A program made the position numbers and the translations under genes. Under the pieces are notes generated by a model. That model had not been told where the DNA came from, did no database searches, and saw only the letters and a list, made by a program, of their open reading frames with translations. Shown piece by piece: positions 9,144-21,168 of a stretch of DNA of 64,000 bases. Source of the stretch: Cafeteria roenbergensis (lineage: Eukaryota; Sar; Bigyra; Bicosoecida; Cafeteriaceae); the NCBI GenBank assembly GCA_008330645.1, contig VLTN01000055.1:1-64000 (forward strand), given 5' to 3'. Position 1 is the first letter of the stretch. Each line of letters opens with the position of its first letter.

Positions 9144-9880
9144 TCGGGAAGCTAGCCCAGTGCCGTCCAGTGACACCCGGTCTCGGTCTCAATGTGCGCA
9201 GAGCCCAGTCTCTCCAGCCAGCAGGCAGGAAATTGTCAAATGGACGCGGTTGCATGCCCCGCAAAACACGCGACGGGGCGCTCTCCGGTACGCAGTTAAA
9301 GGAGCCCCCGCGCGCGGCTTCGATATCCGGGCGGTGTTGGCTGCGCGCTCCGGCTGCAAGCAAGGGTTCGGAACTCTGTTCGCATGTTGCGCGCGCGCGT
9401 TGCAGGCAGCACAACCAAGGCCACGTCGACCTCGCTTGCCAAAGACAAGTGCAAGGGGGAGACTTGCGAGGAATCGAGACTGCACCCGCACGCCAACGCA
9501 CGATTGCCTCGGCTGCCGAGACCGTCGCAACGCCTTCTGCCGACGGGTTTGCCTTGCAGTGCGCGATCAAGCCGGCTCTGCCAGCGCCCACAAGAGAGAG
9601 ACGCCGAGGCGAGCCAAGCGCGCCCAGACGCCGCCGGCGCACGCGGCTGCGGCTGGCTGCCCCTCGCGCCCCTGCTCCTGCGCCCGTTTCGGCGCGCGCC
9701 CGAGCAGGCCCGGCGCTCTGAACAGGAGAGCCGCCACAAGGCGCGCCTGGCCGTTGCGCAGCGCGAGCTGGTCGCAACGCGCAAGCCGCCTGACGGCAGC
9801 CGCTCGCGCCACTCTGCGCGCCTCACCAGCGCGCTCGCTTGGAATCGCTCCTCTCTGCGGCCGCCTGCAAAGGATCCACG
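9075..9880. promoter_or_regulatory. Divergent intergenic region between SLBP and the coiled-coil gene
   Basis: About 800 bp separates two divergent start codons. It contains the CT microsatellite at 9112-9143. The remaining off-frame open stretches have no family resemblance or start context I trust. It presumably carries both promoters. Confidence 0.4.
9112..9143. repeat. (CT)n microsatellite near the SLBP start
   Basis: A 32-bp CT run with one CTTT interruption, 38 bp upstream of the SLBP start codon. On the SLBP coding strand it reads as an AG repeat. A regulatory role is possible but not shown. Confidence 0.85.
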
Positions 9881-12800
9881 ATGCTCCCTAGCGGACGCGC
9901 GACGCGCGGCTCTCAAGAGCTGCAGCGGCGGCGACGCGGCCTGGGCGACGCATCCACGCTGCAAGCGTCCATGGCCGCGGCCGCTGCCGAGCACCGGCGC
10001 TCGCAAATGCGCCGGGCGGAGACAATGCGCGAGGTGCGCTCGCCCCGGCCGCTGGCCACCGACCAGTCCTACCCGAGACCCGGCGACGCCTCGGGCTCGA
10101 GCACCCCGTCAGAGTCACGCGCGCTCAAGTTCTTGAGCAGCGCCTCGCCCCGCCAGGACGGCGCCGACGCGCGCCTGCGCCGGCTGCGGGCCGGGAAAGC
10201 GGCCGCCGCGTCGGCTGGCGGTGCCTCGCCCGGGGGAACGTCCTCGCCTGCGGGCGGCTCGCGCAAGGGTCCGTCCATCGGCGTCGCCGATCTGAGCGCG
10301 CGCGCCCTCGAGGCAGAGGCAAATGCGCTGCACACGCGGCTCATGGATGCAGCCGAGGAGCTGGAGCGCATCCAGGCGGCGGGGTCGGGCAGCGCGCTGG
10401 AGGAGGGCAAGGACGAGTTCGACGCGCCCGAGGACGACATGACCAGGGCGGCTCGCCGCCTCATCGGCGCGGACGACCCCGACACGTTCGCAGAGGCGCT
10501 GGGGGCTGTGCGTCGCCTGCGAACCCGGCTCGACGCCTGTGACGCCATGCGGGTGGAGGCAACTGCGAGGTCGGCGCGCGCTGCCGGCGTCGAGGCGAGG
10601 GCTCGCGCGGCCATCGCAGCGACCAAGCAGGTGCTTGCCGACGCCGCCGACGGCGCAGCCAGCCTCGGCGGGAGCGTGAGCGACTTTTGCGCCGACAGGC
10701 GCGTGGCGCTGGCCCGCGCCCAGGAGAACGCCTCCCTGCTGCAGGCCAGGGTCGACGCGGACGCAGCGGCGACCGCCGAGGCCGCGGCTCGCGTGAGCAC
10801 GGCTGAGGCGAGGGCGGCGGCAGCCACCCGCGACGCGGACCGCCTTCGCGCTCTGCACGCGCGCACGAAGGAGGAGGAGCTGGCGAACCGGGCCAGTCAA
10901 GCCGAGAGGGAGGCAAGGACGCGGCGCGAGGAGCGCCGGGCGGAGGAGCTGCTGGCGGAGGCGGAGGCCGGCAGGAAGGCGGCCCAGGAGGCAGCCGAGG
11001 CCCTCGCAGAAGCCCGGCGCAGCGCCGCAGCCGACAGGCGGGAGGCAGAGGAGGCGGCCGAGGCGGGGCGAGCGCTCATCGCGCAGCTCCGGGAGGCGTT
11101 GGAAGAGGCGGAGGCGGAGGCGGAGGCCGTCCGAGCCGAGCAGCGGGAGGTGACCGAGGCTCTCGGCCGCCGCACCGCCTCTCTCAGCAGCGCTGTGAGG
11201 GGGGCGTCCGCTCGGGTGAGCAGAGCCAGCGTGGCGCTCGCCGCCGCGCAATCCGGGCCCGGCGACGCCGCGGGCGGCGCTGCGGCAGAGGTCGACGAGG
11301 AGGCACGCGAGCGGGCTCAGGGCGAGGCCGCCGACGCCCTCGCCGAGGCGGCCAGGGAGCTGGCCGCCGTGCGCGAACACGCCTCTGCCCTCAGGCGGGA
11401 CGCCGAGGCCGCGCGGCTCGAGGTGGCGCACCGCGACGCGACGCTGCGCGGGGCCAACGCGGGCAAGGCGCCGGCTGCTGGCTCGCCCCGCCCGTCCCCG
11501 ACGGGATCTGCCCGCTCGGGGGCGAGCAGCGCGGTTGGCGCCGCCGACGCCCGAAGCCTCGTGGCACAGGCCACGGAGGCAGGCGCGGCTGCTGCTGCGG
11601 CCCTGCGCGCCGAGCTGCGGGACGCGGAGGAGGCACGTGACGCCGCCACTGCCGCTGCCGCGCGCGCGGGCGCAGAAGCTGCCATGGCCAGGCGCGAGCG
11701 CGCGCGGGCGCACCGGCTGCTCGACGCGTCCAAGACTGACATCGGCGCGGAGTTGCAGGCCATGCGTGCGGAGCTGCAGCAGGTGGGTGAGCGCCTCGCG
11801 GCCAAGACAGAGGAGGCCGCGCGGCTCGGCTCCCAGGCCGCGGCGCTGGAGGTGGAGGCGGCGGCGCAGCGTCAGCGGGCAGAGGAGGCGGAGCAGGGGG
11901 CGGAGGAAGCGACGGCCATCGCGGAGTCGCTGCACTCTCGCCTCGAGGCAGCCACAGCGAGCGCGGCCGCGGCCGCCGCAGCGCAAGAGGCGGCAGAAGC
12001 GGACGCAAGCCGCAGCGTCGCCGAGGCCACGCGGGAGCGCGATGCGGCCATGCGGATGGCGGAGCGTGCCGAGCAGCTGGCGGCGGCGGCCACGGACAAG
12101 GCGGAGGCAGCGTACCTGGGCCGCGACGCGGCGAGGGCGGAGGCGGAGGCGGCCCGCGAAGCCGCGCGAGCTGCGCGGTCGGAGGCCGACGCGGCCACAG
12201 AGCGGGCCAACGACTGGGCAGAGGCCTCTGCTGCCGTGCGGGCACGGCTTGCCGCCGCGCAGGTGCTGGCCCGGCAGGGCGCGGGCAGCGCGAGCAAGCT
12301 CGCTGCCACGCTCGCGGCGGTAAGGGCCGTCGCAGAGGTGATCCACGCCGACGAGGACGAGGCAGCCGCGGAGGAGGAGGAGGAGGAGCAGCAGCAGCAG
12401 CAAGGGGAGGCCGCGGGTGCCGACGGCTCTTCGGCGGCAGCGAGCGAGGGCAGCGGGGCCAGTCCCGGTGAGGGCGAGGAGGAGGGCGAGGGCGGCGTCG
12501 TGGCCTCCCTGAACGCGCTGCGGGAGGCCTTGTCGTCGTGCACGCAGGAAGCCAGGCGAGCCGGCACCATGGTGGCGGGCGCGGCGCGGCGAGCCGCCGA
12601 GTCGCAGCGGGGCGTGAGGCGGCTCGAGGAGGCGCTCGCCGACGAGCGGGCCAAGCGGCAGGAGGCGGAGAGCGCCGCAGGGGCGGCTGCGGCGGCGGCG
12701 GACGAGCAGGAGGAGGCGCGCCGGGCGTCGGAGGGCGTGATGGCTGACGCGGAGGAGGCAACGCTGTCGACGCTGGAGCAGCTGCGAGCGGACGCCGACA

Positions 12801-15800
12801 CTGCGTGGCAGCGGGTGGAGCTGGCGGAGGACGCGGCAGAGGGCGCCGAGGCTGCTGCCGACGAGGCCATCTCCAGGGCCGAGACGGCTGAGGCTGCGGC
12901 CACGGCGGCCGAGGCGGCGAGGGCAGCGGCGGCAGAAGCCGCTGCCAGCGCGACGGCTGCTCAGGTCCGCGCGGACCAGGCTGCGGCGCAGGCGCGAGAG
13001 GAGGCCAAGGCGAGCCGTGCCGCAGAGTCGGCCGCCGTGGCAGCGCAGGCGCGCTTGTCAGAGCGCGTTGCCGCCATGGAGGAGGAAGCCGAGCGTGCCC
13101 GCGCGGAGGCGTCGCGGCTTCACGCCGAGGCCGACGCAGAGCGGGCGCGGCACGACGCCACGCGCTCGGAGCTCGCCTCGGCCAAGGAGGCCGCCGCCGC
13201 CGCGCACTCTGCGGCTGAGGACACGGCCAGAGAGCTTCGCGGTCGGGTTAGCGAGCTCTCCGCCCAGCTTGAGGCGTCGCGGGCCGAGGGGGAGGAGACG
13301 TCGACGTCGCTCAAGGAGGAGCTGGCTGCCTCAGCTGAGGCCCGGGCAGAGGCGGACGCGCAGAGAGCGGAGGAGGCTGAGGGCCGCGCGCGCGCGGAGG
13401 CGGAGCTGAGGGACGTCGTCAGAGCCGCGGCGGACGCAACAGCACTCGCCCAAAGGCTTGGCGAGAAAGCGGCGGCTCTCGAAAGGGCGGCTGTCCAAGC
13501 GAACGAGGCGAGCGCCGCGTCGGCCGCAGCGGCAGCTGGCCGCGTCGCGGCTGCGCAGGCTGCCGCCGAACGGTCGGAGGCTGCAGCGACGGCGGCCAGG
13601 ACTGAGCGCGACGAGGCGCTTGCGCAGAGGAGGGCAGCAGAGCAGCGATCCGTTGGGTGGAAGGAGCTGGCTGACGCCCTGGAGAGCCAGCTGGAGGACG
13701 AGCGAGCCAGGCGGAGCGAGGCGGAGAGCGCCGGCGACGAGGCTGCTGCGCTGGCTGCGGACAAGGCCGCGCGCGCAGAGACGGCGATGGAGAAGGAAGC
13801 GGCCGCTGTGGCGGCTCGCGACCTCGCGCTCGCCGCCCGCGACGAGGCGCAAGCCCGGGCCGCGGAGGCTGACGAAGCGGCGGCCAAGGCGGCTGCGGCC
13901 CGGGCGGCGGCCGAGGCGGCGCGGGACGAGGCCGCCGCAGCCCGTGAAGCCGCGGAGCGCCAGGGCGCCAAGCTCGCGTCGGAGCTTGCGTCGTCCCGCG
14001 CCAGCGAGGACTCGCTGCGGGAGGCGCTGGCATCGGCAGAGTCCCTCGCGGCGGCGAACCGAAAGGAGGCCGATGGCCTGCGCGCCGGATGGGATGCTGC
14101 CCGACAGGCGGCCGCGGAAGCCTCGGCCGAAACCACGACGGCGAAGGAGCTGGTCGCCAATGCGCTGGCGCTGCAGCGAGATGCCTCGGCGAAGACAGCC
14201 GAGTTGGTCAAGCAGAGGGATAGGCTCAGCGCCGAGCTGGACGCAGCGACGGCGGCGGCTGCTGCCGCGACCAAGGCCAGGGATGGCGCGGAGCGCGACG
14301 CCGCGGCTGCGCGCCAGAGCCTTGACTCTCAGCGCCAGGCTCACGGCAGCGAGGTCGCCGAGCTGATGCGCCGCGCCAAGGCGTCTCACGACGAGCACTA
14401 CGACGCTGCCAGGGCAGCTCGCAGCAAGGCCGAGGCCCTTGCGGAGGAGCTTGCCGGGGTGAAGGAGGCGCTGCGGGTGGCGAAGGGGCAGTCTGCAAGC
14501 GCGCTTGCCAGGGCGGACGAGGCGGCCAAGTCAGTGGTTGCTGCTGAGGCCAAGACACGGAGCGCCGAAGAGGCAGCTTCCCAAGCCCAGCGCGAGGCTG
14601 CCGCGGCTCTGAGGGCCCAGGCGGCTGCCGAGGCGCTCGCAGAGCGTGCCAGAGCAGCTGCGGAGGCAGACAAGGAGGCACGCGCGGACGCAGTCGCAGC
14701 TGCCGCTGCAGCGCGAGAGCTTGCGGAGGAGGCCCACGAGGCCCGGCTGGCGGCCGAGGCGGCAAAGCGGCTTGCGCAGGCGGACGCGCAGGCTGCGGCC
14801 AAGGCAAGGCAAGAACTGGAGGCAGCCAGGGCTGCAGACGCGGCTGAAGCTGCCGCCCGCGCAAAGACCCTGCAATCGGAGGTCAAAGCCGCCCATGACC
14901 GTGCGGCAGCCTCAGCCCACGGCGAAGCCGTCGCAAGCAGAACTGCAGTTGAGAGGGTGGAGCAGCGTGAAGCGATGGCGCTCCGCCTCGCTGAGGCAAG
15001 CAACAAGGCCCGAGCCGATGCTGAGCAGAAGGCTGCAGCGACGACCAAGAAGCTCATCGCTGAAGCGCGGCGGGCTGCTGCCCTTGACCGGTCGACTCAA
15101 AAGCTGGAGGCAGAGAACGAGGGCCTGTTGCGCCGCAAGGCAGCACTGGAAGCCGACCTGAAAACGGCAAGCGCGGCGGTGGAGTCTCAGCGAAAGTCGA
15201 TGGCTGAACTTGCTGATGCGGCTGACGCCGCTGCCCAGCGGTATCGATCGCTCGCGCTCTCCAAGGCGGACGCGGAGGGCCGTGCGGAGGAGCTGGCCCG
15301 CGCCAAGGCGGACGCGGAGGCCCGTGCGGAGGAGCTGGCCCGCGCCAAGGCGGACGCGGAGGGCCGTGCGGAGGAGCTGGCCCGCGCCAAGGCGGACGCG
15401 GAGGGCCGGGCGGAGGAGCTGGCCCGCGCCAAGGCGGACGCGGAGGGCCGTGCGGAGGAGCTGGCCCGCGCCAAGGCGGACGCGGAGGGCCGTGCGGAGG
15501 AACTGTCCCGCGCCAAGGCGGACGCGGAGGGCCGTGCGGAGGAGCTGGCCCGCGCCAAGGCGGACGCGGAGGGCCGTGCGGAGGAGCTGTCCCGCGCCAA
15601 GGCGGACGCGGAGGGCCGTGCGGAGGAGCTGGCCCGCGCCAAGGCGGACGCGGAGGGCCGTGCGGAGGAGCTGGCCCGCGCCAAGGCGGACGCGGAGGGC
15701 CGTGCGGAGGAGTCGGCGCGTGCCAGGGCCGTCGCTGACGCGGCTGTCAAGTCGGCCACCGACGCCAGCGCGGCCATGGCCACCTCCCTCGCTGCAGCCC

Positions 15801-18800
15801 AGCGCGAGCGGGACTCGGCTCTCGCCGTGGCTCGTTCGGCCGACGAGGCCCGTCGCGCCGCCGAAGCAGCGGTCGAGGAGGCGACGCATGCGCGATCTGA
15901 GGCGTCGTCGCGCGAGGTGGAGTCGGCCAAGGCGGCGGCACGAGCAGCTGAGGCCCGCGCATCTTCTGCGGAGGCTGCGGCGGAGCGCGCCGGCGCTCGT
16001 GTGACTGAGCTGTCCCGCGCCAAGGCGGACGCGGAGGGCCGTGCGGAGGAGCTGGCCCGCGCCAAGGCGGACGCGGAGGCCCGTGCGGAGGAGCTGGCCC
16101 GCGCCAAGGCGGACGCGGAGGGCCGTGCGGAGGAGCTGGCCCGCGCCAAGGCGGACGCGGAGGGCCGTGCGGAGGAGCTGGCCCACGCCAAGGCGGACGC
16201 GGAGGGCCGTGCGGAGGAGCTGGCCCGCGCCAAGGCGGACGCGGAGGGCCGTGCGGAGGAGCTGGCCCACGCCAAGGCAGACGCGGAGGGCCGTGCGGAG
16301 GAGCTGGCCCGCGCCAAGGCGGACGCGGAGGGCCGTGCGGAGGAGCTGGCCCGCGCCAAGGCGGACGCGGAGGGCGTGCGGAGGGAGTCGGCGCGTGCCA
16401 GGGCCGTCGCTGACGCGGCTGTCAAGTCGGCCACCGACGCCAGCGCGGCCATGGCCACCTCCCTCGCTGCAGCCCAGCGCGAGCGGGACTCGGCTCTCGC
16501 CGTGGCTCGTTCGGCCGACGAGGCCCGTCGCGCCGCCGAAGCAGCGGTCGAGGAGGCGACGCATGCGCGATCTGAGGCGTCGTCGCGCGAGGTGGAGTCG
16601 GCCAAGGCGGCGGCACGAGCAGCTGAGGCCCGCGCATCTTCTGCGGAGGCTGCGGCGGAGCGCGCCGGCGCTCGTGTGACTGAGAGCTGTCCCGCGCCAA
16701 GGCGGACGCGGAGGGCCGTGCGGAGGAGCTGGCCCGCGCCAAGGCGGACGCGGAGGGCCGTGCGGAGGAGCTGGCCCGCGCCAAGGCGGACGCGGAGGGC
16801 CGTGCGGAGGAGCTGGCCCGCGCCAAGGCGGACGCGGAGGGCCGTGCGGAGGAGCTGGCCCGCGCCAAGGCGGACGCGGAGGGCCGTGCGGAGGAGCTGG
16901 CCCACGCCAAGGCGGACGCGGAGGCCCGTGCGGAGGAGCTGGCCCACGCCAAGGCGGACGCGGAGGGCCGTGCGGAGGAGCTGGCCCGCGCCAAGGCGGA
17001 CGCGGAGGGCCGTGCGGAGGAGCTGTCCCGCGCCAAGGCGGACGCGGAGGGCCGTGCGGAGGAGCTGGCCCGCGCCAAGGCGGACGCGGAGGGCCGTGCG
17101 GAGGAGCTGGCCCGCGCCAAGGCGGACGCGGAGGGCCGTGCGGAGGAGCTGGCCCGCGCCAAGGCGGACGCGGAGGGCCGTGCGGAGGAGCTGGCCCACG
17201 CCAAGGCGGACGCGGAGGGCCGTGCGGAGGAGCTGGCCCGCGCCAAGGCTGCGACTGAACGTCGAGCTGAACAGCTCGTTCTTGCAAAGGGTGTGGCTGA
17301 AGGCCGTGCAGAGGAGCTTTTGAGGAGCCTTTCGGCAGCTTCTTCAGATTCTTCGGCTCTCAAAGTGGCGATGTCCGCCTTCACTGAAATGCGACAAGAG
17401 TCGGCGCGTGCCAAGGCTGTCGCTGACGCGGCTGTCAAGTCGGCCACCGACGCCAGCGCGGCCATGGCCACCTCCCTCGCTGCAGCCCAGCGCGAGCGGG
17501 ACTCGGCTCTCGCCGTGGCTCGTTCGGCCGACGAGGCCCGTCGCGCCGCCGAAGCAGCGGTCGAGGAGGCGACGCATGCGCGATCTGAGGCGTCGTCGCG
17601 CGAGGTGGAGTCGGCCGAGGCGGCGGCACGAGCAGCTGAGGCCCGCGCATCTTCTGCGGAGGCTGCGGCGGAGCGCGCCGGCGCTCGTGTGACTGAGCTG
17701 TCCCGCGCCAAGGCGGACGCGGAGGGCCGTGCGGAGGAGCTGGCCCGCGCCAAGGCGGACGCGGAGGGCCGTGCGGAGGAGCTGGCCCGCGCCAAGGCGG
17801 ACGCGGAGGGCCGTGCGGAGGAGCTGGCCCGCGCCAAGGCGGACGCGGAGGGCCGTGCGGAGGAGCTGGCCCGCGCCAAGGCGGACGCGGAGGGCCGTGC
17901 GGAGGAGCTGGCCCGCGCCAAGGCGGACGCGGAGGGCCGTGCGGAGGAGCTGGCCCGCGCCAAGGCGGACGCGGAGGGCCGTGCGGAGGAGTCGGCGCGT
18001 GCCAGGGCCGTCGCTGATGCGGCTGTCAAGTCGGCCACCGACGCCAGCGCGGCCATGGCCACCTCCCTCGCTGCAGCCCAGCGCGAGCGGGACTCGGCTC
18101 TCGCCGTGGCTCGTTCGGCCGACGAGGCCCGTCGCGCCGCCGAAGCAGCGGTCGAGGAGGCGACGCATGCGCGATCTGAGGCGTCGTCGCGCGAGGTGGA
18201 GTCGGTCAAGGCGGCGGCACGAGCAGCTGAGGCCCGCGCATCTTCTGCGGAGGCTGCGGCGGAGCGCGCCGGCGCTCGTGTGACTGAGCTGTCCCGCGCC
18301 AAGGCGGACGCGGAGGGCCGTGCGGAGGAGCTGGCCCGCGCCAAGGCGGACGCGGAGGGCCGTGCGGAGGAGCTGTCCCGCGCCAAGGCGGACGCGGAGG
18401 CCCGTGCGGAGGAGCTGGCCCGCGCCAAGGCGGACGCGGAGGGCCGTGCGGAGGAGTCGGCGCGTGCCAGGGCCGTCGCTGACGCGGCTGTCAAGTCGGC
18501 CACCGACGCCAGCGCGGCCATGGCCACCTCCCTCGCTGCAGCCCAGCGCGAGCGGGACTCGGCTCTCGCCGTGGCTCGTTCGGCCGACGAGGCCCGTCGC
18601 GCCGCCGAAGCAGCGGTCGAGGAGGCGACGCATGCGCGATCTGAGGCGTCGTCGCGCGAGGTGGAGTCGGCCAAGGCGGCGGCACGAGCAGCTGAGGCCC
18701 GCGCATCTTCTGCGGAGGCTGCGGCGGAGCGCGCCGGCGCTCGTGTGACTGAGCTGTCCCGCGCCAAGGCGGACGCGGAGGGCCGTGCGGAGGAGCTGGC

Positions 18801-20962
18801 CCGCGCCAAGGCGGACGCGGAGGGCCGTGCGGAGGAGCTGGCCCGCGCCAAGGCGGACGCGGAGGGCCGTGCGGAGGAGTCGGCGCATGCCAGGGCCGTC
18901 GCTGACGCGGCTGTCAAGTCGGCCACCGACGCCAGCGCGGCCATGGCCACCTCCCTCGCTGCAGCCCAGCGCGAGCGGGACTCGGCTCTCGCCGTGGCTC
19001 GTTCGGCCGACGAGGCCCGTCGCGCCGCCGAAGCAGCGGTCGAGGAGGCGACGCATGCGCGATCTGAGGCGTCGTCGCGCGAGGTGGAGTCGGCCAAGGC
19101 GGCGGCACGAGCAGCTGAGGCCCGCGCATCTTCTGCGGAGGCTGCGGCGGAGCGCGCCGGCGCTCGTGTGACTGAGCTGTCCCGCGCCAAGGCGGACGCG
19201 GAGGGCCGTGCGGAGGAGCTGGCCCGCGCCAAGGCGGACGCGGAGGGCCGTGCGGAGGAGCTGGCCCGCGCCAAGGCGGACGCGGAGGGCCGTGCGGAGG
19301 AGTCGGCGCATGCCAGGGGCCGTCGCTGACGCGGCTGTCAAGTCGGCCACCGACGCCAGCGCGGCCATGGCCACCTCCCTCGCTGCAGCCCAGCGCGAGC
19401 GGGACTCGGCTCTCGCCGTGGCTCGTTCGGCCGACGAGGCCCGTCGCGCCGCCGAAGCAGCGGTCGAGGAGGCGACGCATGCGCGATCTGAGGCGTCGTC
19501 GCGCGAGGTGGAGTCGGCCAAGGCGGCGGCACGAGCAGCTGAGGCCCGCGCATCTTCTGCGGAGGCTGCGGCGGAGCGCGCCGGCGCTCGTGTGACTGAG
19601 CTGTCCCGCGCCAAGGCGGACGCGGAGGCCCGTGCGGAGGAGCTGGCCCGCGCCAAGGCGGACGCGGAGGGCCGTGCGGAGGAGCTGGCCCGCGCCAAGG
19701 CGGACGCGGAGGGCCGTGCGGAGGAGCTGGCCCGCGCCAAGGCGGACGCGGAGGGCCGTGCGGAGGAGCTGGCCCGCGCCAAGGCGGACGCGGAGGGCCG
19801 TGCGGAGGAGCTGGCCCGCGCCAAGGCGGACGCGGAGGGCCGTGCGGAGGAGCTGGCCCGCGCCAAGGCGGACGCGGAGGCGCGCCTTGTCGTGTCTTGC
19901 CAGGCGGAGGTTGACGCGAGTGCTGACAAAGACGCACTGCAAGAGTCCCTTACTCGCTTGCGGCAGCAGCAGCAGGTTGCGGCTGAACAGGCCGCCTTTC
20001 TTCTGGAACGCCTGAATTCTGCGGTGGCCGCTGCCCAGGACGCCCGTGACGAGGCCCGGCAGGACAGGGCTGAGCTTCTCGCGGAACTTGAGCACAGTCG
20101 CCTGGCCACAGAGTCTGCTGGAGCGGAGGCAGCTGCCAGGGCCACGCTGCTCGAGCAGTCTGGCCGCCTGGCCTCTGAGCGTGAGGCCAAGTCAGCGGCC
20201 CGCGCGGCCGCTGCCGAGGATGCGGCTGCAGCTGCTCAGGAGAACGCGGCTCTGGCTGCGGAGGCGCTTCAAGTGGCGCGGGTGCTCGCTGCGCAGCACT
20301 CTAGCCTGAAGGCACCTGCCGACGCTCTTGAAGTTCAGGGCGACGTCGCGCGCACATCCGTCTCAGGGCACGATTCTGCCAGCGCCCGCGTCCATGATGC
20401 CTTGGCAGAGCTTGACACTGTGCGGGCCGAGTCCGAGCGACGGGTGGCTGACCTTGAGGCGGCCCTGTCTGAGGCACGGAAGCGTCTGCAGATTGCGGAG
20501 GCGCAGAGGAGGGATGCAACCGCTCGTCTTGTAGCGCTGCGAGAGGCCGCCTCCGCGACGACAGACCGGTTGGGGGAGGCGGAAGCGGAGCGCGCAAAGC
20601 TCGTGGCAGCGCTTCGACGAGCCAACCGCAGGAACCAGAGCGCCAGCGAGGCAAAGTTGCTACCTGCAGAAGCTGCGGTCGCGCGTCTCGGCGGTTCTCG
20701 TGGCCTCCAGCGGGCCATCGCGGCCTGGCAGAGCAGTGCACGAGCGCCTGCCGGGGAGGATGGCGGAGCGGCACCCGACGAGCGCCACATGGCAATCGAG
20801 TTTGACGTCGCTGAGCTGCACCTCGACGCAGCAGAGCAGCCTCGCGACGCCGAGGCTCGGCAAGCGGCAGCGGCGGGGGCCGGTGGCGGCGAAACCGACA
20901 ACTCGCACGTCGCAGTGCAGCTTGCGCGTGCGCTCCAGCGCAAAGCAGGCCGGAAGGGATGA
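9881..20962 (+). CDS. Giant alanine-rich coiled-coil protein with nested tandem repeats; frame broken by small indels
   Basis: Not recognised as a named family. About 3,690 residues, dominated by Ala, Glu, Arg and Ser in heptad-compatible patterns: a ~150-residue Ser/Pro/Arg-rich head, ~1,650 residues of irregular coiled coil (with a Glu/Gln/Gly-rich break near 12360-12500), a repeat domain (15259-19890), then ~300 residues of coiled coil to the stop. The frame runs open from 9881 to 16680, continues in the next frame after two extra bases at 16681-16686, and returns to the first frame after one extra base at 19316-19319, so the two changes total three bases. A compensated -1/+1 pair sits at about 16375-16386. 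Earlier open sequence begins at a TTG at 9839; 9881 is the first ATG. The architecture resembles structural filament, rootlet or centrosome-type proteins, but that is only analogy. It converges on malate dehydrogenase, 206 bp away. Confidence 0.75.
15259..19890 (+). repeat. Nested coding repeats: eight arrays of a 42-bp unit separated by seven ~303-bp blocks
   Basis: The 42-bp unit encodes 14 residues (ARAKADAEGRAEEL with Ser, His or Ala variants), exactly two heptads. It occurs in arrays of about 11, 9, 13, 7, 4, 3, 3 and 7-8 copies. Between the arrays are seven nearly identical ~101-residue blocks that begin ESARARAVADAAVKSATD and end ERAGARVTEL, starting near 15712, 16385, 17398, 17991, 18456, 18879 and 19302. 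Block copies differ at only a few bases, while array lengths vary freely, which points to recent expansion by unequal exchange or conversion. One array (after 17245) decays into a unique ~50-residue segment. Confidence 0.93.
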
Positions 20963-21168
20963 GTGAGGGTTGTGATTGTTCGACGCGTGTGCGAGCGGGG
21001 AGAGCTCTGCTTGCAGGCTCTGCGGCCGCGGACTTCTTGCTGTGTGCCACCCAAGCATGACAAGGCACTCCCAACACCATTGCCAGGTTCAACATCAGTT
21101 TCAAACGCCGGTGATCCCGCACAGGGAACTGTGACCTGCAGTGATTGCAGAATGCGCCTGAGACGCGA

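Noticed and set aside
9839-9880. Upstream extension of the coiled-coil gene
   Set aside because: The extension begins at TTG and not ATG; 9881 is the first ATG in frame.
9150-9880. Protein-coding exon in the SLBP/coiled-coil gap
   Set aside because: Several frames of 200-250 codons overlap here on both strands, none shows a motif, splice logic or ATG start favouring one over another.
10115-12403. Long minus-strand frames opposite the coiled-coil gene (also at 14912-20190)
   Set aside because: They mirror the codon bias of the plus-strand repeats, giving Arg/Leu/Pro- or Ser/Ala-rich strings with no motif; the plus strand has heptad structure.
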